Part shown: positions 15,777 through 25,021 of the stretch, piece by piece
How the letters are laid out: each line of letters starts with the position of its first letter
Numbering within the stretch: the stretch's first letter is position 1
From: Pseudoxanthomonas wuyuanensis
GTDB taxonomy: Bacteria > Pseudomonadota > Gammaproteobacteria > Xanthomonadales > Xanthomonadaceae
Direction of reading: 5' to 3'
DNA: 64,000 nt
NCBI RefSeq assembly: GCF_900215535.1
Contig: NZ_OCND01000005.1
Location: 1 to 64,000 of the forward strand
Position numbers and translations under genes: made by a program
The notes under the pieces: generated by a model
The model's input: the letters and a program-made list of their open reading frames with translations, nothing else
Databases searched by the model: none
What the model was told of the DNA's origin: nothing

Positions 15777-17302
15777 AGCTCCAGAACCTGACAACTCCTG
15801 GTGGCACGCAACGGGTTACCCGTCCGATTTTGGCCATCATGTGCGCGCTGTTCGTCTCAGCCTGCTCCCTGGCACCGAAGGAAAATCGCCCAAACTTCGA
15901 GATTCCCTCCAGCTACGGACAGACCAGCAACCTGACCCAGCCCGTGTTGGATGCCAGCGATGAAGTCGGCGTGTGGAAGTCGGCCGAGCCGGCAGAGCAG
16001 ACCCATGCCTCGCCGTGGTGGAACCTGTTCGAAGATCCGACCTTGGTGCGCCTGCAGGAAGAAGCACTGGCCGCCAATCCGGACGTGAGCATCGCCATGG
16101 CGCGGATCAAGCAGGCCCGTGCGCTGACCTCACGCAGTGAAGCTGCTCGCCTTCCGGAGATCAGCACCGGCTTCGGGCCGACACGGCAGCGCACCAGTGG
16201 CGCAGCCGCAGGCCAAGGAGATGGCGCACCCGGGTCTACTCAGACCCTGTGGCGTGCCCAGACCTCCATTGCCTATGAGGTCGATCTCTTCGGCCGCGTG
16301 GCCTCCGGTGTTGCCGCCGCCCGCGCTGATTCCGAGCAGCAGACCGCACTGGCGCACCAGATGTTGCTGGTGGTCCAGGCCGATGTGGCCCGGACCTACT
16401 TCAGCCTGCGCCAGTTGGAAGCCGAGCGTGAGCTGTTGCGGGAAACTGTGACGCTCAGAGAAGCAGCCACCAAGGTGCAGGAAGATCGCGAGCAGGCCGG
16501 CGCCGTGGCCGGCTACCTTGTCAACCAGACCACGACCGAGTTGCTGGCGGCACGCTCTGAACTGTCGAGCATCGAACAGCAGTACGCGCTGACCTCGCAC
16601 GCCTTGGCCGTGCTGGTGGGCAAGCCGCCGGGGAGCTTCTCGCTCTGGGTCGACAAGATCCAGCACGTGACGGTGCAGATCCCTGCCGGCATGCCGTCCA
16701 CGCTGCTGGAACGGCGGCCGGACATTGCGGCGGCCGAGCGCGCGATGGTGGCGGAAAATGCCCGCGTCGGCGTGGCCAAGGCGGCGTTCTTTCCTTCGCT
16801 CTCGCTCACCGGCTCCGGCGGCTTTGAGTCGCTGGAACTAAGCAACCTGGCCAACTGGTCGCAGCGCACGTTCCTGCTGGGCCCGCTGGTGGGTGCGGTG
16901 TTGAATCTGCCCATCTTCGATGGCGGCAAGCGCAAGACCGATGTGGCACGTGCTCGCGCGCTCTACGACGAACGCGTGGGCCAGTATCGCAAGACCGTGC
17001 TGCAGGCCTTCCGCGAAGTGGAAGATGCCCTGGTCTCGATCAGGACCATCGATGAGCGCGTGGTGTATCAGCAGCAAGCACAGCTGGCGTCCTCGCGTGT
17101 GGCCACCTCGGCGAAGAACCGCTTTGAAATGGGCGATGCCGACTATCTGCTGGTGGTCGATGCCGGGCGTACCCACCTGCGCAGCCAGCAGTTGCTCATC
17201 CAGTCCGAGGGCGACCGGGCGCGGGCGACCGTGGATCTGATTCGCGCCTTGGGCGGCGGATGGGATGCCAAGTCAACGGATCTGGCCGCCGCTAAAGACT
17301 AA
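15773..17302 (+). CDS. Outer-membrane efflux lipoprotein (OprN/NodT family)
   Basis: 509 residues forming a TolC-type trimeric channel. The N-terminal signal ends in a lipobox (FVSACSLAPK), so the mature protein should be a lipid-anchored outer-membrane factor. Two homologous repeats follow, with helical regions such as NPDVSIAMARIKQARALTSRSEAARLPE (quoted in part: SIAMARIKQARALTSRSEAA) and ERRPDIAAAERAMVAENARVG, typical of NodT/OprM proteins. It is the third gene of the tripartite pump and overlaps the pump gene by four bases. Confidence 0.93.
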   Translation: MKLQNLTTPGGTQRVTRPILAIMCALFVSACSLAPKENRPNFEIPSSYGQTSNLTQPVLDASDEVGVWKSAEPAEQTHASPWWNLFEDPTLVRLQEEALAANPDVSIAMARIKQARALTSRSEAARLPEISTGFGPTRQRTSGAAAGQGDGAPGSTQTLWRAQTSIAYEVDLFGRVASGVAAARADSEQQTALAHQMLLVVQADVARTYFSLRQLEAERELLRETVTLREAATKVQEDREQAGAVAGYLVNQTTTELLAARSELSSIEQQYALTSHALAVLVGKPPGSFSLWVDKIQHVTVQIPAGMPSTLLERRPDIAAAERAMVAENARVGVAKAAFFPSLSLTGSGGFESLELSNLANWSQRTFLLGPLVGAVLNLPIFDGGKRKTDVARARALYDERVGQYRKTVLQAFREVEDALVSIRTIDERVVYQQQAQLASSRVATSAKNRFEMGDADYLLVVDAGRTHLRSQQLLIQSEGDRARATVDLIRALGGGWDAKSTDLAAAKD

Positions 17303-17311
17303 CGCGGCGAC

Positions 17312-17349
17312 ATGAAGCGCTGATCGCACCTGCGCTGACATCGCTTCAT
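17312..17349 (+). terminator. Possible hairpin after the efflux operon
   Basis: ATGAAGCG at 17312-17319 and CGCTTCAT at 17342-17349 are perfect inverted arms 22 bp apart, directly after the channel gene. No T-run follows, so this is a weak terminator candidate or an operator for the next gene. Confidence 0.3.
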
Positions 17350-17508
17350 TAGCCGCCTGGGCCCGCCGCCCCGATACGAGCCAAGGGCGCTCTGCACGGA
17401 GCGCTCCTCTCAGCCTGCTGCCCTCACTGCTCACGCCTGCGGCCTCGGCGCTGCCGAGCGCTCGCACGGCGGGCACCTATCAACAGCGTTGCACCCTGGA
17501 GTACTCCC

Positions 17509-18597
17509 ATGTCTGTAGATGACCTCTTCAAACCCCTGGCCCTGCTGCACGGACCGGCCATGAGGAACCGCTTCATGCTGGCGCCGCTGACTAACCAGCA
17601 GAGCGAGCTTGACGGCTTTGCCTCCGAGTTCGATCAGGACTGGATTCGCCAGGTGGCCCAAGGCGGCTACGGCCTGATCACCACCTGCGCCACGACCGTG
17701 GAGGCTGGCGGCATCGCCTTTGCCCGGCAACTGGGCATTCATCGCGATGAGCATCTGGATGGCTTGACCGAGATGGCCTCCTCCATCCGCGCCGGTGGCG
17801 GCCTGTCGGCGGTGCAGTTGCATCATGCCGGTCATCGCGCCCGGCCTGAACTGGGCGGCATTCCTTCTCCTGCCTCCAGCCACACGCTGCCGGGCTTCAA
17901 GGCGCTGACGACCGAAGAGGTCGAGCGCATTCGCGACAGCTTCATCGCCGCCGCCAAGCGCGCCGAGAAGGCCGGCTTTGATGGCATCACTATCCATGGT
18001 GCCTTCGGGTGGATCCTGTCCGAGTTCATGTCGCCCTTCCTCAATGATCGCACCGACAAGTACGGCGGCAGCGTGGAGAACCGCGCCCGCCTGACGATCG
18101 AGGTGATGCAGGGCATTCGCCGCGCGTGCGGTCCGGATTTCCAGATCGGCTGGCGTCTGTCGGTGGAGCGATATGGCCTGCGGCTTGAAGAACTGCGCGA
18201 GATCACCGCCTTCATTCTGGATCGCGAACTGATCGACTACCTGGACCTGGCGCTGTGGGACTCGGCGCAGATCGTTCAGGACGGCCAGTACAGAGGGCAA
18301 TCCATGCTCAAGGTCTTTACCAGCATTCCCCGCAGGGGCGTGCGCGTGGGCGTGGCCGGCAAGATCATGACCGCACAGCGCTGTGCGGAGCTGCTGGATC
18401 AAGGCTGCGACTTCGTGCTGATCGCTCGCGCGGGCATTCTCCAGCGCGATTTCCCGCTGCAGGTCAAAGCCAATCCGTTCTACGAGAGCGTCGCAACGCC
18501 GGTGCCGGCGCAGTACCTGCGATCGGGCGGCTTGAGCGAGCGATTCATCACGCACATGCGTGGCTGGCCCAGCTTCGTCATCCCCACCAGCAGGTAA
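17509..18597 (+). CDS. Old Yellow Enzyme-family NADH:flavin oxidoreductase
   Basis: 362 residues, an FMN-dependent alpha/beta barrel ene-reductase. Visible features are the N-terminal RNRFMLAPLTN phosphate-side strand, LSAVQLHHAGHRA (substrate-binding histidines), the DGITIHGAFGWILSEFMSPF barrel strand, the NDRTDKYGGSVENRARL family signature, and the C-terminal FVLIARAGIL. It probably reduces electron-poor alkenes or nitro compounds with NAD(P)H. Its ribosome binding site is GGAG eight bases upstream. It follows the pump and precedes two GST genes, which fits electrophile detoxification. Confidence 0.9.
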   Translation: MSVDDLFKPLALLHGPAMRNRFMLAPLTNQQSELDGFASEFDQDWIRQVAQGGYGLITTCATTVEAGGIAFARQLGIHRDEHLDGLTEMASSIRAGGGLSAVQLHHAGHRARPELGGIPSPASSHTLPGFKALTTEEVERIRDSFIAAAKRAEKAGFDGITIHGAFGWILSEFMSPFLNDRTDKYGGSVENRARLTIEVMQGIRRACGPDFQIGWRLSVERYGLRLEELREITAFILDRELIDYLDLALWDSAQIVQDGQYRGQSMLKVFTSIPRRGVRVGVAGKIMTAQRCAELLDQGCDFVLIARAGILQRDFPLQVKANPFYESVATPVPAQYLRSGGLSERFITHMRGWPSFVIPTSR

Positions 18598-18854
18598 CTA
18601 CCAGGCTCCTGAACCGAAAATCGATTATTCAAAAGTGTGAACAGTAAATTCGCTCGACTCTTGTATATGCCCGTCGGGTCGCTGAGTAGACTCATTTCAC
18701 GTCAAGTACCGCCGTAGACGACCCATGCTGATCACACCGGCATGGGCAATGAGCACGACGCTCAGCTGCGCCTATCCGTTGGTAGCTCACGCTCGATATC
18801 GCTACCGCCTCTTCTTCCCAGTACGCCGGATTGTCCGGCCAGATGGAGACGACC

Positions 18855-19724
18855 ATGACAGACACGACCCTTGAGAACCAGCCGGCAGGCTATGTGCCGC
18901 CAAAAGTCTGGAGCCCGAAAACCAGCTATGGCGGCCAGTTCGCCAGCATCAACAGCCCCACTTCCGGTGCGCGATTCGAGCGTGAGCTCCCCGTCGGCAA
19001 GCATCCGCTGCAGCTGTACTCGCAGGGCACACCGAACGGACAGAAAATCACGATCCTGCTCGAAGAGCTGCTGGCGGCCGGCCAAACCGACGCCGAGTAC
19101 GACGCTTGGCTGATCGACATCTTCAAGGGCGAGCAGTTCGGCAGCGGATTTGTGGAGATCAATCCCAACTCCAAGATCCCGGCCCTGGTGGACCGATCCA
19201 CCGACCCGGCCATCAGCGTGTTCGAGAGCGGATCGATCCTGGTCTACCTGGCCGAGCGCTTCGGCGCGTTCCTGCCGACCGAGTGTCGCGCCAGGACCAA
19301 GACCTTGAACTGGCTGATGTGGCAGATGGGAACCGCGCCCTTCGTGGGCGGCGGACTGGGCCACTTCTTTGCCTATGCGCCGCTGAAGATCGAATACGCG
19401 ATCGACCGGTACGCCATGGAGGTCAAACGCCAGCTCCACGTACTGGACACGCACCTGGCCACCAATGAGTTCCTCGCCGGCGATGAGTACACCATTGCCG
19501 ACATGGCCGTCTGGCCGTGGCAGCCGGGCAGCCTGTTCGGGGTCTACGGTACCCACGAGTTCCTGGCCGTGCAGGAGTACACAAACCTGATGCGCTGGTA
19601 CAAGGCCATCGGAGCGCGCCCGGCCGTGGAGCGCGGCAGGCGCGTCAACCGCACCAACGGTGCCCCTGGCGAATTCCTGCTCGAACGGCATGACGCCAAA
19701 GACTTCGACACCCTGACCAAGTAG
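18855..19724 (+). CDS. yghU: YghU-type glutathione S-transferase / disulfide-bond oxidoreductase
   Basis: About 289 residues, closely matching E. coli YghU along its length: KVWSP..SYGGQFASINSP, ELPVGKHPLQLYSQGTPNGQ, NPNSKIPALVD, FESGSILVYLAERFG, GDEYTIADMAVWPW and the C-terminal RVNRTNGAPGE. The family binds two glutathiones and has disulfide reductase and organic hydroperoxidase activity. The true start is the ATG at 18855, preceded by GGAGACGACC; an in-frame TTG and ATG upstream are less likely. Part of the oxidative and electrophile stress block. Confidence 0.93.
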   Translation: MTDTTLENQPAGYVPPKVWSPKTSYGGQFASINSPTSGARFERELPVGKHPLQLYSQGTPNGQKITILLEELLAAGQTDAEYDAWLIDIFKGEQFGSGFVEINPNSKIPALVDRSTDPAISVFESGSILVYLAERFGAFLPTECRARTKTLNWLMWQMGTAPFVGGGLGHFFAYAPLKIEYAIDRYAMEVKRQLHVLDTHLATNEFLAGDEYTIADMAVWPWQPGSLFGVYGTHEFLAVQEYTNLMRWYKAIGARPAVERGRRVNRTNGAPGEFLLERHDAKDFDTLTK

Positions 19725-19847
19725 TCGGTCCACGTTCTTTTTGTATGCCTATGTCTGGCCTTCGGGTCAGGCAGCGGAGCTGTTCGTGCCGAAGACACTG
19801 CTCCGGCAAGAACGGGACTCTCTTTTTCACCCACCACCGAGGTAATC

Positions 19848-20459
19848 ATGAAACTGTATTACTCCCCCGGCTCCTGTGGACTGGCCTCCCAGATCGCCCT
19901 GCGCGAAGTTGGCCAGGTCTTCGAGCTGATCAAAGTCGACTTCAAGACCAAGCAGACCATCGAGGGCGACTACTACAAGGTCACGCCCAAGGGTTTCGTG
20001 CCGGCGCTCAAGCTCGATGACGGCGACATCCTGACCGAAGGCGCGGTCATCCTGCAGTGGATCGCCGACCAGAACGCGCGCTACGGCCTGCTGCCCGAGT
20101 TCGGCACCCGCGAGCGCTACACGGCGCTGGAGTGGCTGAACTTCGTGGCCAGCGACCTGCACAAGAACATGGCCGTGATGTTCTCCTCGGTCATCGATGG
20201 CACGACCAAGCAGAAGTTTGCCCAGGTCAATCTGATCAACAAGTTCGAGTACATCGACGAGAAGCTGACCGGCAGGGATTACGTCCTGGGCAATCGGTTC
20301 TCCATCGCCGATGCCTACCTCTACAACGTGCTCTCCTGGGCGCCGCGCGTGAACCTGGACATCTCCGGCTATGAGCACATCCAGAAGTTCATGGCGCGCA
20401 TGGAGACCCGTCCCAGCGTTCGCGCCTCGCTGGAAGCCGAAGGCCTGGCCGCCGGCTGA
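19848..20459 (+). CDS. Beta-class glutathione S-transferase
   Basis: 203 residues with the N-terminal thioredoxin fold MKLYYSPGSCGLASQIALRE, in which Cys10 is the catalytic cysteine of beta-class bacterial GSTs. The cis-proline strand FVPALKLDDG, the glutathione-binding LTEGAVILQWIAD and a helical C-terminal domain with FSIADAYLYNVLSW follow. It conjugates or reduces electrophiles with glutathione. The ribosome binding site GAGGT lies eight bases before the ATG. It lies between yghU and an AhpD-like gene on the same strand. Confidence 0.92.
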   Translation: MKLYYSPGSCGLASQIALREVGQVFELIKVDFKTKQTIEGDYYKVTPKGFVPALKLDDGDILTEGAVILQWIADQNARYGLLPEFGTRERYTALEWLNFVASDLHKNMAVMFSSVIDGTTKQKFAQVNLINKFEYIDEKLTGRDYVLGNRFSIADAYLYNVLSWAPRVNLDISGYEHIQKFMARMETRPSVRASLEAEGLAAG

Positions 20460-20533
20460 GCCGTCACCCCTGAACCTTGTCATCGGGACGCACTGCCCGG
20501 CGACACCCCGAAGAACAAGAAGGACCACCGATC

Positions 20534-20878
20534 ATGATGCAAGACTGGAATGCCTACCGCGCCGCCCTGATTGAGCGCGTGGGCGACTACGCAAAGCTGA
20601 GCCCGGACACGATGCACGGTATGGCACTGATGGACAACGCGTCGAGCAAGTCCGGCCACCTGGATGCCAAGGTGCACGAGCTGATCGCCCTTGCCGTGGG
20701 CGTGACCACGCGCTGCGATGGCTGCATCTCCGTGCACACCCAGAAGGCTGTCGACGCCGGCGCCACGCTGGAGGAGATCTCCGAAGCCCTGGGCGTGGCC
20801 ATCGCGCTCAACGCCAGCGCCGCGCTGACCTATTCGGCCCGCGTGATCGACACCTACAAGCAGTTGCCCAAGGTCTGA
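20534..20878 (+). CDS. AhpD-like / carboxymuconolactone decarboxylase-family protein
   Basis: A 114-residue all-helical protein with the CxxC redox motif and proton-relay histidine of the AhpD family (TTRCDGCISVHTQKAVDAG, then ATLEEISEALGVAIALN). Such proteins reduce peroxides or act as alkylhydroperoxidase adaptors. The tandem ATG at 20534 is chosen because AAGGACC precedes it. It is the last gene of the run of GST genes and is followed by a hairpin. Confidence 0.9.
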   Translation: MMQDWNAYRAALIERVGDYAKLSPDTMHGMALMDNASSKSGHLDAKVHELIALAVGVTTRCDGCISVHTQKAVDAGATLEEISEALGVAIALNASAALTYSARVIDTYKQLPKV

Positions 20879-20893
20879 AATTTGTGGTGGTGT

Positions 20894-20922
20894 GGGCTGG
20901 TCGCCGGGTGGGCGGCCAGCCC
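20894..20922. terminator. Hairpin between convergent genes
   Basis: GGGCTGG at 20894-20900 pairs with CCAGCCC at 20916-20922. The arms lie between the stop of the AhpD-like gene and the end of the convergent LysR gene. There is no long T-run. Confidence 0.45.
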
Positions 20923-20989
20923 ATGCTTTGCGAGACGTTGCGGTAAACACATCGCCAACGTCGCCTCGGCGATCAACGCACACGTGACC

Positions 20990-21898
20990 TCAGTGCATCG
21001 TGGGATGGTGGGCGAACAGGCCGGTGACCCAGTCCACGAATACCCGGACCTTGGCCGACAGATGCCGGTTCTCCGGATAGACCACATGGATGGGCAAGGG
21101 CTCATTGGTCCAGCCCTCCAGGATGCGAACGAAACGGCCGTCCTCGATCATCGGCGCCATCAGAAAATCAGCCATCTGGACCACGCCCAGTCCGGCCAGA
21201 CCTGCCGCCGTGTAGGCATAGCTATCGCTCACGGCGATGTGACTGGACAGGGCAACCTGAACCCGTTGACCGTCGCGCTCGAAGTACCAGTCGAACATCC
21301 GACCGGTCCGCGCAGAGAAGTAGTTCACGCAGTGGTGCTCCGCCAGGTCATTGGGATGTTGGGGAAAACCGCGGCGTTCCAGATAGGCCGGTGAGGCGCA
21401 GGTCACGTAGTGCATCGTGCCCACGCGCTTGGCGACGAGCCTGGAATCGGTCAGACGACGTCCCCCGCGGATCGCGCAGTCCACGCCCTCCTCGACAAGA
21501 TCGACCTGGCGATCGCTGCAGCCCAACTCCAGTCGGATGTCGGGATAGAGCTTGAAGAATTCGGGAAGCGCCGGGATGACGACCTCGCTGGCAAGGCCGG
21601 TAGGTGCATCCACGCGCAGCCTGCCGGAGGGACTTTGGCGGTTGCGAAATACAGAGTCTTCCGCGTCCCGCACATCCGAGAGGATCTGCAGGCATCGTTC
21701 GTAGTAGGCCGCCCCATCGGCGGTGACACTCACACGGCGTGTCGTGCGGTTGAGCAGCTTAACCGCAAGTGCGGTCTCCAATGATTGAATCAGGGTCGAG
21801 ACCGTGGCCTTGGGCAGTTTCATGTTCTCCGCGGCGCGGGTGAAGCCGCCGGCGTCCACGACCTGGACGAAGACTTCCATGGCTTGCAGCTTGTTCAT
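20990..21898 (-). CDS. LysR-family transcriptional regulator
   Basis: 302 residues: an N-terminal HTH (GGFTRAAENMKLPKATVSTL) and a co-inducer domain with GRLRVDAPTGLASEVVIPALPEF (quoted in part: RLRVDAPTGLASEVVIPAL). It lies just downstream of gor on the same strand and converges with the AhpD-like gene, so the target cannot be read from a divergent promoter. Closely similar in layout to the other two LysR proteins of this block. It probably senses a small electrophile or aromatic compound, but this is unproved. Confidence 0.88.
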   Translation of the reverse strand: MNKLQAMEVFVQVVDAGGFTRAAENMKLPKATVSTLIQSLETALAVKLLNRTTRRVSVTADGAAYYERCLQILSDVRDAEDSVFRNRQSPSGRLRVDAPTGLASEVVIPALPEFFKLYPDIRLELGCSDRQVDLVEEGVDCAIRGGRRLTDSRLVAKRVGTMHYVTCASPAYLERRGFPQHPNDLAEHHCVNYFSARTGRMFDWYFERDGQRVQVALSSHIAVSDSYAYTAAGLAGLGVVQMADFLMAPMIEDGRFVRILEGWTNEPLPIHVVYPENRHLSAKVRVFVDWVTGLFAHHPTMH

Positions 21899-21945
21899 TG
21901 AGGGCTCTCGATGCAGACCAGATGCACGCGCGTGGCGTAGGCCGC

Positions 21946-23334
21946 TCAGATTCGCTCGCCGTTCCTGATGCGGTAGGTGGGCTTGTACATGGTGACCAGC
22001 TCTTCGGCCGCAGTGGGATGCACGGCCATCGTGCGATCGAAGTCTTCCTTGGTCGCACCGGCCTTCAACGGAATGCCCAGCAACTGGGCCATCTCGCCGG
22101 CGTCGTGCCCCAGGATGTGGGCGCCAACGACCTTACGGGTCGCAGCATCGACCACCAGCTTCATGATCGTCTTCTCTGCACGCCCGGAGAGGGTGGCCTT
22201 CATGGGCCGGAACTGGGCGCGGTAGACCTCGATCTCCTCGTAGCGCTCGGCAGCGGCCTCCTCAGACAGGCCGATGGTGCCGATCTCCGGTTGAGAAAAG
22301 ACAGCGGTGGGGATCAGCTCGTGATCCGGTGAGGTGGGGTTGTCCTTGTAGACGGTTTCGATGAAACACATGGCCTCATGAATGGCCACCGGCGTCAGCT
22401 GCGCCCGGTCGGTGACATCGCCCAGCGCATAGATGCTGGGGATGTTGGTTTGCGAGTAGGCATCGACCATGATCGCGCCGCGCTCGTCGGTCTGGACGCC
22501 GGCGGCATCCAGTCCCAGCCCATGGGTATTCGGCTCACGGCCGAGCGCCAGCATGATCACATCGGCGCTCAGCGCCTGACCGGTCATGGTCTGGGCAATC
22601 AGTCCGCCACCCTCGGCTTTTGACACCTGCTCCACGACGTCGGTCACCAGGATCTTGATCCCCTTGTCGGACATGGCCTGGTACAGGCCGGCACGAAGAT
22701 CGTGGTCGAAACGCGACAGGATTTCCTTGCCGCGGTAGACCACGGTGACCTCCACACCCAACCCGTGGAAGATGTTGGCAAACTCCAGGGCGATGTAGCC
22801 GCCGCCAAGAATCAGGATCGATCCGGGCAGTGCCGGCAGGTCGAAGGCTTCATTGGACGTGATGCACAGCTCATGGCCCGGCAGCGCTACGTGGGCATTG
22901 GGAGCAGCGCCGGTGGCAATGAGGATTCGCTCGGCGGTAACGGTCTTGCCGCTGCTCATCAGTCGAATCGTGTGCGTGCCCAACAACTCGGCCCGCGTCT
23001 GCAGCAGCTCGGCACCGCTGCTCTCCAATCCGCCACGGTAGAGGCGCTCAAGCCGGGCGACCTCGGCATCCTTGGCCACGATCAGTCGGGGCCAGTCCAT
23101 CGTCGCCGGTCCCACATCCCACCCGAAGCCGGCCGCGTCGTCAAAGTGCTCCCGGTACTGGGAGGCGTAGACGAACAGCTTCTTGGGAACACAACCCCGA
23201 ATGACGCACGTACCACCGAACCGATACTCCTCGGCAATGGCCACGCGCTTGCCCAGGGAGGCGGCCAGGTGCGCAACCCTGACGCCACCAGAACCGCCAC
23301 CAATCACAAACAGGTCGTAGTCGAATTCACTCAT
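21946..23334 (-). CDS. gor: Glutathione-disulfide reductase
   Basis: About 462 residues. This FAD- and NADPH-dependent enzyme regenerates reduced glutathione for the neighbouring GSTs. The FAD-binding LFVIGGGSGGVRVAHLAASLG, the redox disulfide GGTCVIRGCVPKKL, the second dinucleotide fold ILILGGGYIALEFA, the FAD-domain YALGDVTDRAQLTPVA and the C-terminal catalytic HPTAAEE are all present. In the NADPH site RFDHDLR follows VVYRGKEIL. The start MSEFDYDLF (23334) is preferred to one three codons upstream. Confidence 0.95.
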   Translation of the reverse strand: MSEFDYDLFVIGGGSGGVRVAHLAASLGKRVAIAEEYRFGGTCVIRGCVPKKLFVYASQYREHFDDAAGFGWDVGPATMDWPRLIVAKDAEVARLERLYRGGLESSGAELLQTRAELLGTHTIRLMSSGKTVTAERILIATGAAPNAHVALPGHELCITSNEAFDLPALPGSILILGGGYIALEFANIFHGLGVEVTVVYRGKEILSRFDHDLRAGLYQAMSDKGIKILVTDVVEQVSKAEGGGLIAQTMTGQALSADVIMLALGREPNTHGLGLDAAGVQTDERGAIMVDAYSQTNIPSIYALGDVTDRAQLTPVAIHEAMCFIETVYKDNPTSPDHELIPTAVFSQPEIGTIGLSEEAAAERYEEIEVYRAQFRPMKATLSGRAEKTIMKLVVDAATRKVVGAHILGHDAGEMAQLLGIPLKAGATKEDFDRTMAVHPTAAEELVTMYKPTYRIRNGERI

Positions 23335-23467
23335 GGCACTCACACGCCCAGGAACCTAGCAGGTAAGCTCTGGGTCCTTGTCAGAAGGAAGCGCTGGCAA
23401 GGCAAGACACATTGGCCAGCGCATAGCGGTATGGCGACACGCGAACGCATCGCCACCCGGGCTGGAC

Positions 23468-23839
23468 TTAGAACGTCAGCACCGTGAAACCGTCAGCAGC
23501 GATGTCCGCCACGCTAGGCAGACCCGAGGTGCCGGGGACCATGTTCTCCTGCACCAGCTTGAAGCCCGAATTCTCAGCGCCATCCTTGGCACCAAAAACA
23601 TCTGCGCAGCCAGAGGACACGCCCACGACACTGGCCCTGACGGCCTCGAACAGGACGTTGATGGGGTGATTGACGCTGGAGAGCACTTCAGGCCAGCGCG
23701 TACCGGTGCCGTGGAAGTAGATGCGAACCTCATTGCCCTTGGCCTTGAAGTCATAGGCGGCGGCCAGTGCATTGAACGCGCGGCCCAGGGCCTCTTCGCC
23801 GGCATTGGGATCAGACAGCACAACAATTGCAGCTTTCAT
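23468..23839 (-). CDS. DsrE/DsrF-like family protein
   Basis: A 123-residue alpha/beta protein opening MKAAIVVLSDPNAGEEALGR, with NEVRIYFHGTGTRWPEVL and ASVVGVSSGCADVFGAKDG. These match the DsrE-like fold of small sulfur-transfer or sensor proteins. One cysteine (in SSGCADVF) sits where DsrE-like proteins carry their reactive cysteine. It lies upstream of gor on the same strand, with 133 bp between stop and start. A role in sulfur or thiol redox handling would suit the neighbourhood. Confidence 0.75.
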   Translation of the reverse strand: MKAAIVVLSDPNAGEEALGRAFNALAAAYDFKAKGNEVRIYFHGTGTRWPEVLSSVNHPINVLFEAVRASVVGVSSGCADVFGAKDGAENSGFKLVQENMVPGTSGLPSVADIAADGFTVLTF

Positions 23840-23964
23840 GGAACATCCTTAGCGTTTATTGGGGACGTCTGCCGGACTAGCGGCGACGAGGCCAACGATA
23901 GGGATCGGGCGTGGTGTCAGAAATCAGCCCAGCTGCAATTAAGTCTTGCGTCCGTCTTGTGCAA

Positions 23965-24867
23965 TCAGTCCAGGATCAGCGGCAGGCGACGCAATGCCTC
24001 CGCCAGGTGATCGATGAAAGCCCGCACGCGGGCGGAGCCGTTGATGGATTCCCGATGCAGGATGTGGACCGGAAGGGGCGGCTCCTCGAAATCCTCAAGG
24101 ATGATCTTCAGGCGCCCTGCGGCTACCTCGTCAGCGATCTGATACGAAAGCAGTCTCGCCATGCCAAACCCGGAGGAGACCGCGACTATTGCGGCATCGT
24201 TGCTGGATACAACGATACGTGGGCGCACCTTGACCTGGATGGGTTGCTGCGATGGACCAAATCGCCAATCCAGACGAGGGGACATCGCGGCCGCCACGAC
24301 GACATCATGCACTGTTAGCTCGGCAGGATGCGCGGGCGTTCCCCGTGAAGACAGATACTCAGGTGAGGCACACAGAACGTGCCGGACGTGACCTACTTGC
24401 CTGGACCTCATTCCCGAGTCGGGAAGCTGGCCAATGCGCACAGCGACGTCGATATTTTCATCGATCAGATTGAGGTTGCGGTCAGAGAAGTGAGCCGTGA
24501 CCTGGACCTCGGCATGCATCTTCAGGAAGGACACGATGATGGGCATGACGGCGATCCTGCCGAACAGCACGGGGGCCGTGACCGTAATGGACCCCTTCGG
24601 CGTGGCATTGGCATCAGCGACCGTGGCATTGAGATCCTCGATCTGCTGAAGGATCGAGCGCGACTCCTCGAAGTAGCGGCTACCAGCCTCCGTCAGCCGC
24701 ATGCTGCGGGTCGTACGTACCAACAACGTCACGCCTAGTGCCTCCTCCAAACTGACCACCGCACGCGTCACGCTGGCCGGGGAGAGATCGAGCTTTCTGG
24801 CCGCCGGCGCAAAGCCCTGGGCCTCGACCACGGCGACAAAGACCTGCATCAGGCGGACATGATCCAT
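23965..24867 (-). CDS. LysR-family transcriptional regulator
   Basis: 300 residues from the ATG at 24867, which starts MDHVRLMQVFVAVVEAQGF, the usual LysR opening. A longer in-frame start at 25038 would overlap the divergent gene and has no conserved sequence. The HTH covers APAARKLDLSPASVTRAV. It is divergent from the split-barrel flavoprotein gene at 25022 with a 154-bp gap containing TATT-N11-AATA. It is therefore the likely regulator of the flavoprotein and reductase pair. Confidence 0.9.
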   Translation of the reverse strand: MDHVRLMQVFVAVVEAQGFAPAARKLDLSPASVTRAVVSLEEALGVTLLVRTTRSMRLTEAGSRYFEESRSILQQIEDLNATVADANATPKGSITVTAPVLFGRIAVMPIIVSFLKMHAEVQVTAHFSDRNLNLIDENIDVAVRIGQLPDSGMRSRQVGHVRHVLCASPEYLSSRGTPAHPAELTVHDVVVAAAMSPRLDWRFGPSQQPIQVKVRPRIVVSSNDAAIVAVSSGFGMARLLSYQIADEVAAGRLKIILEDFEEPPLPVHILHRESINGSARVRAFIDHLAEALRRLPLILD

Positions 24868-24917
24868 GAGCGGCACCCTTTCTGGTTCGATCAGCCTAGC
24901 AAAACCTGCCGCCCCGG

Positions 24918-24936
24918 TATTGCTGGTGCGGAAATA
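24918..24936. promoter_or_regulatory. Candidate LysR operator
   Basis: TATT (24918-24921) and AATA (24933-24936) are inverted and separated by 11 bp, in the divergent gap between the LysR gene and the flavoprotein gene. The arrangement matches the motif at 11301-11321. Confidence 0.4.
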
Positions 24937-25021
24937 ATCAATTGCGTCGCAGACCGTTTCTGGTTCATGGCTACTTGCCGAGCATATGCGGTGCGCCGCC
25001 GCTGCGGCAAGGAGTCCTGCC

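Noticed and set aside
17431..18555. A 374-codon open frame on the minus strand
   Set aside because: It is antisense to the Old Yellow Enzyme gene, which has a clear family match and ribosome binding site; the antisense product has the composition of a high-GC shadow.
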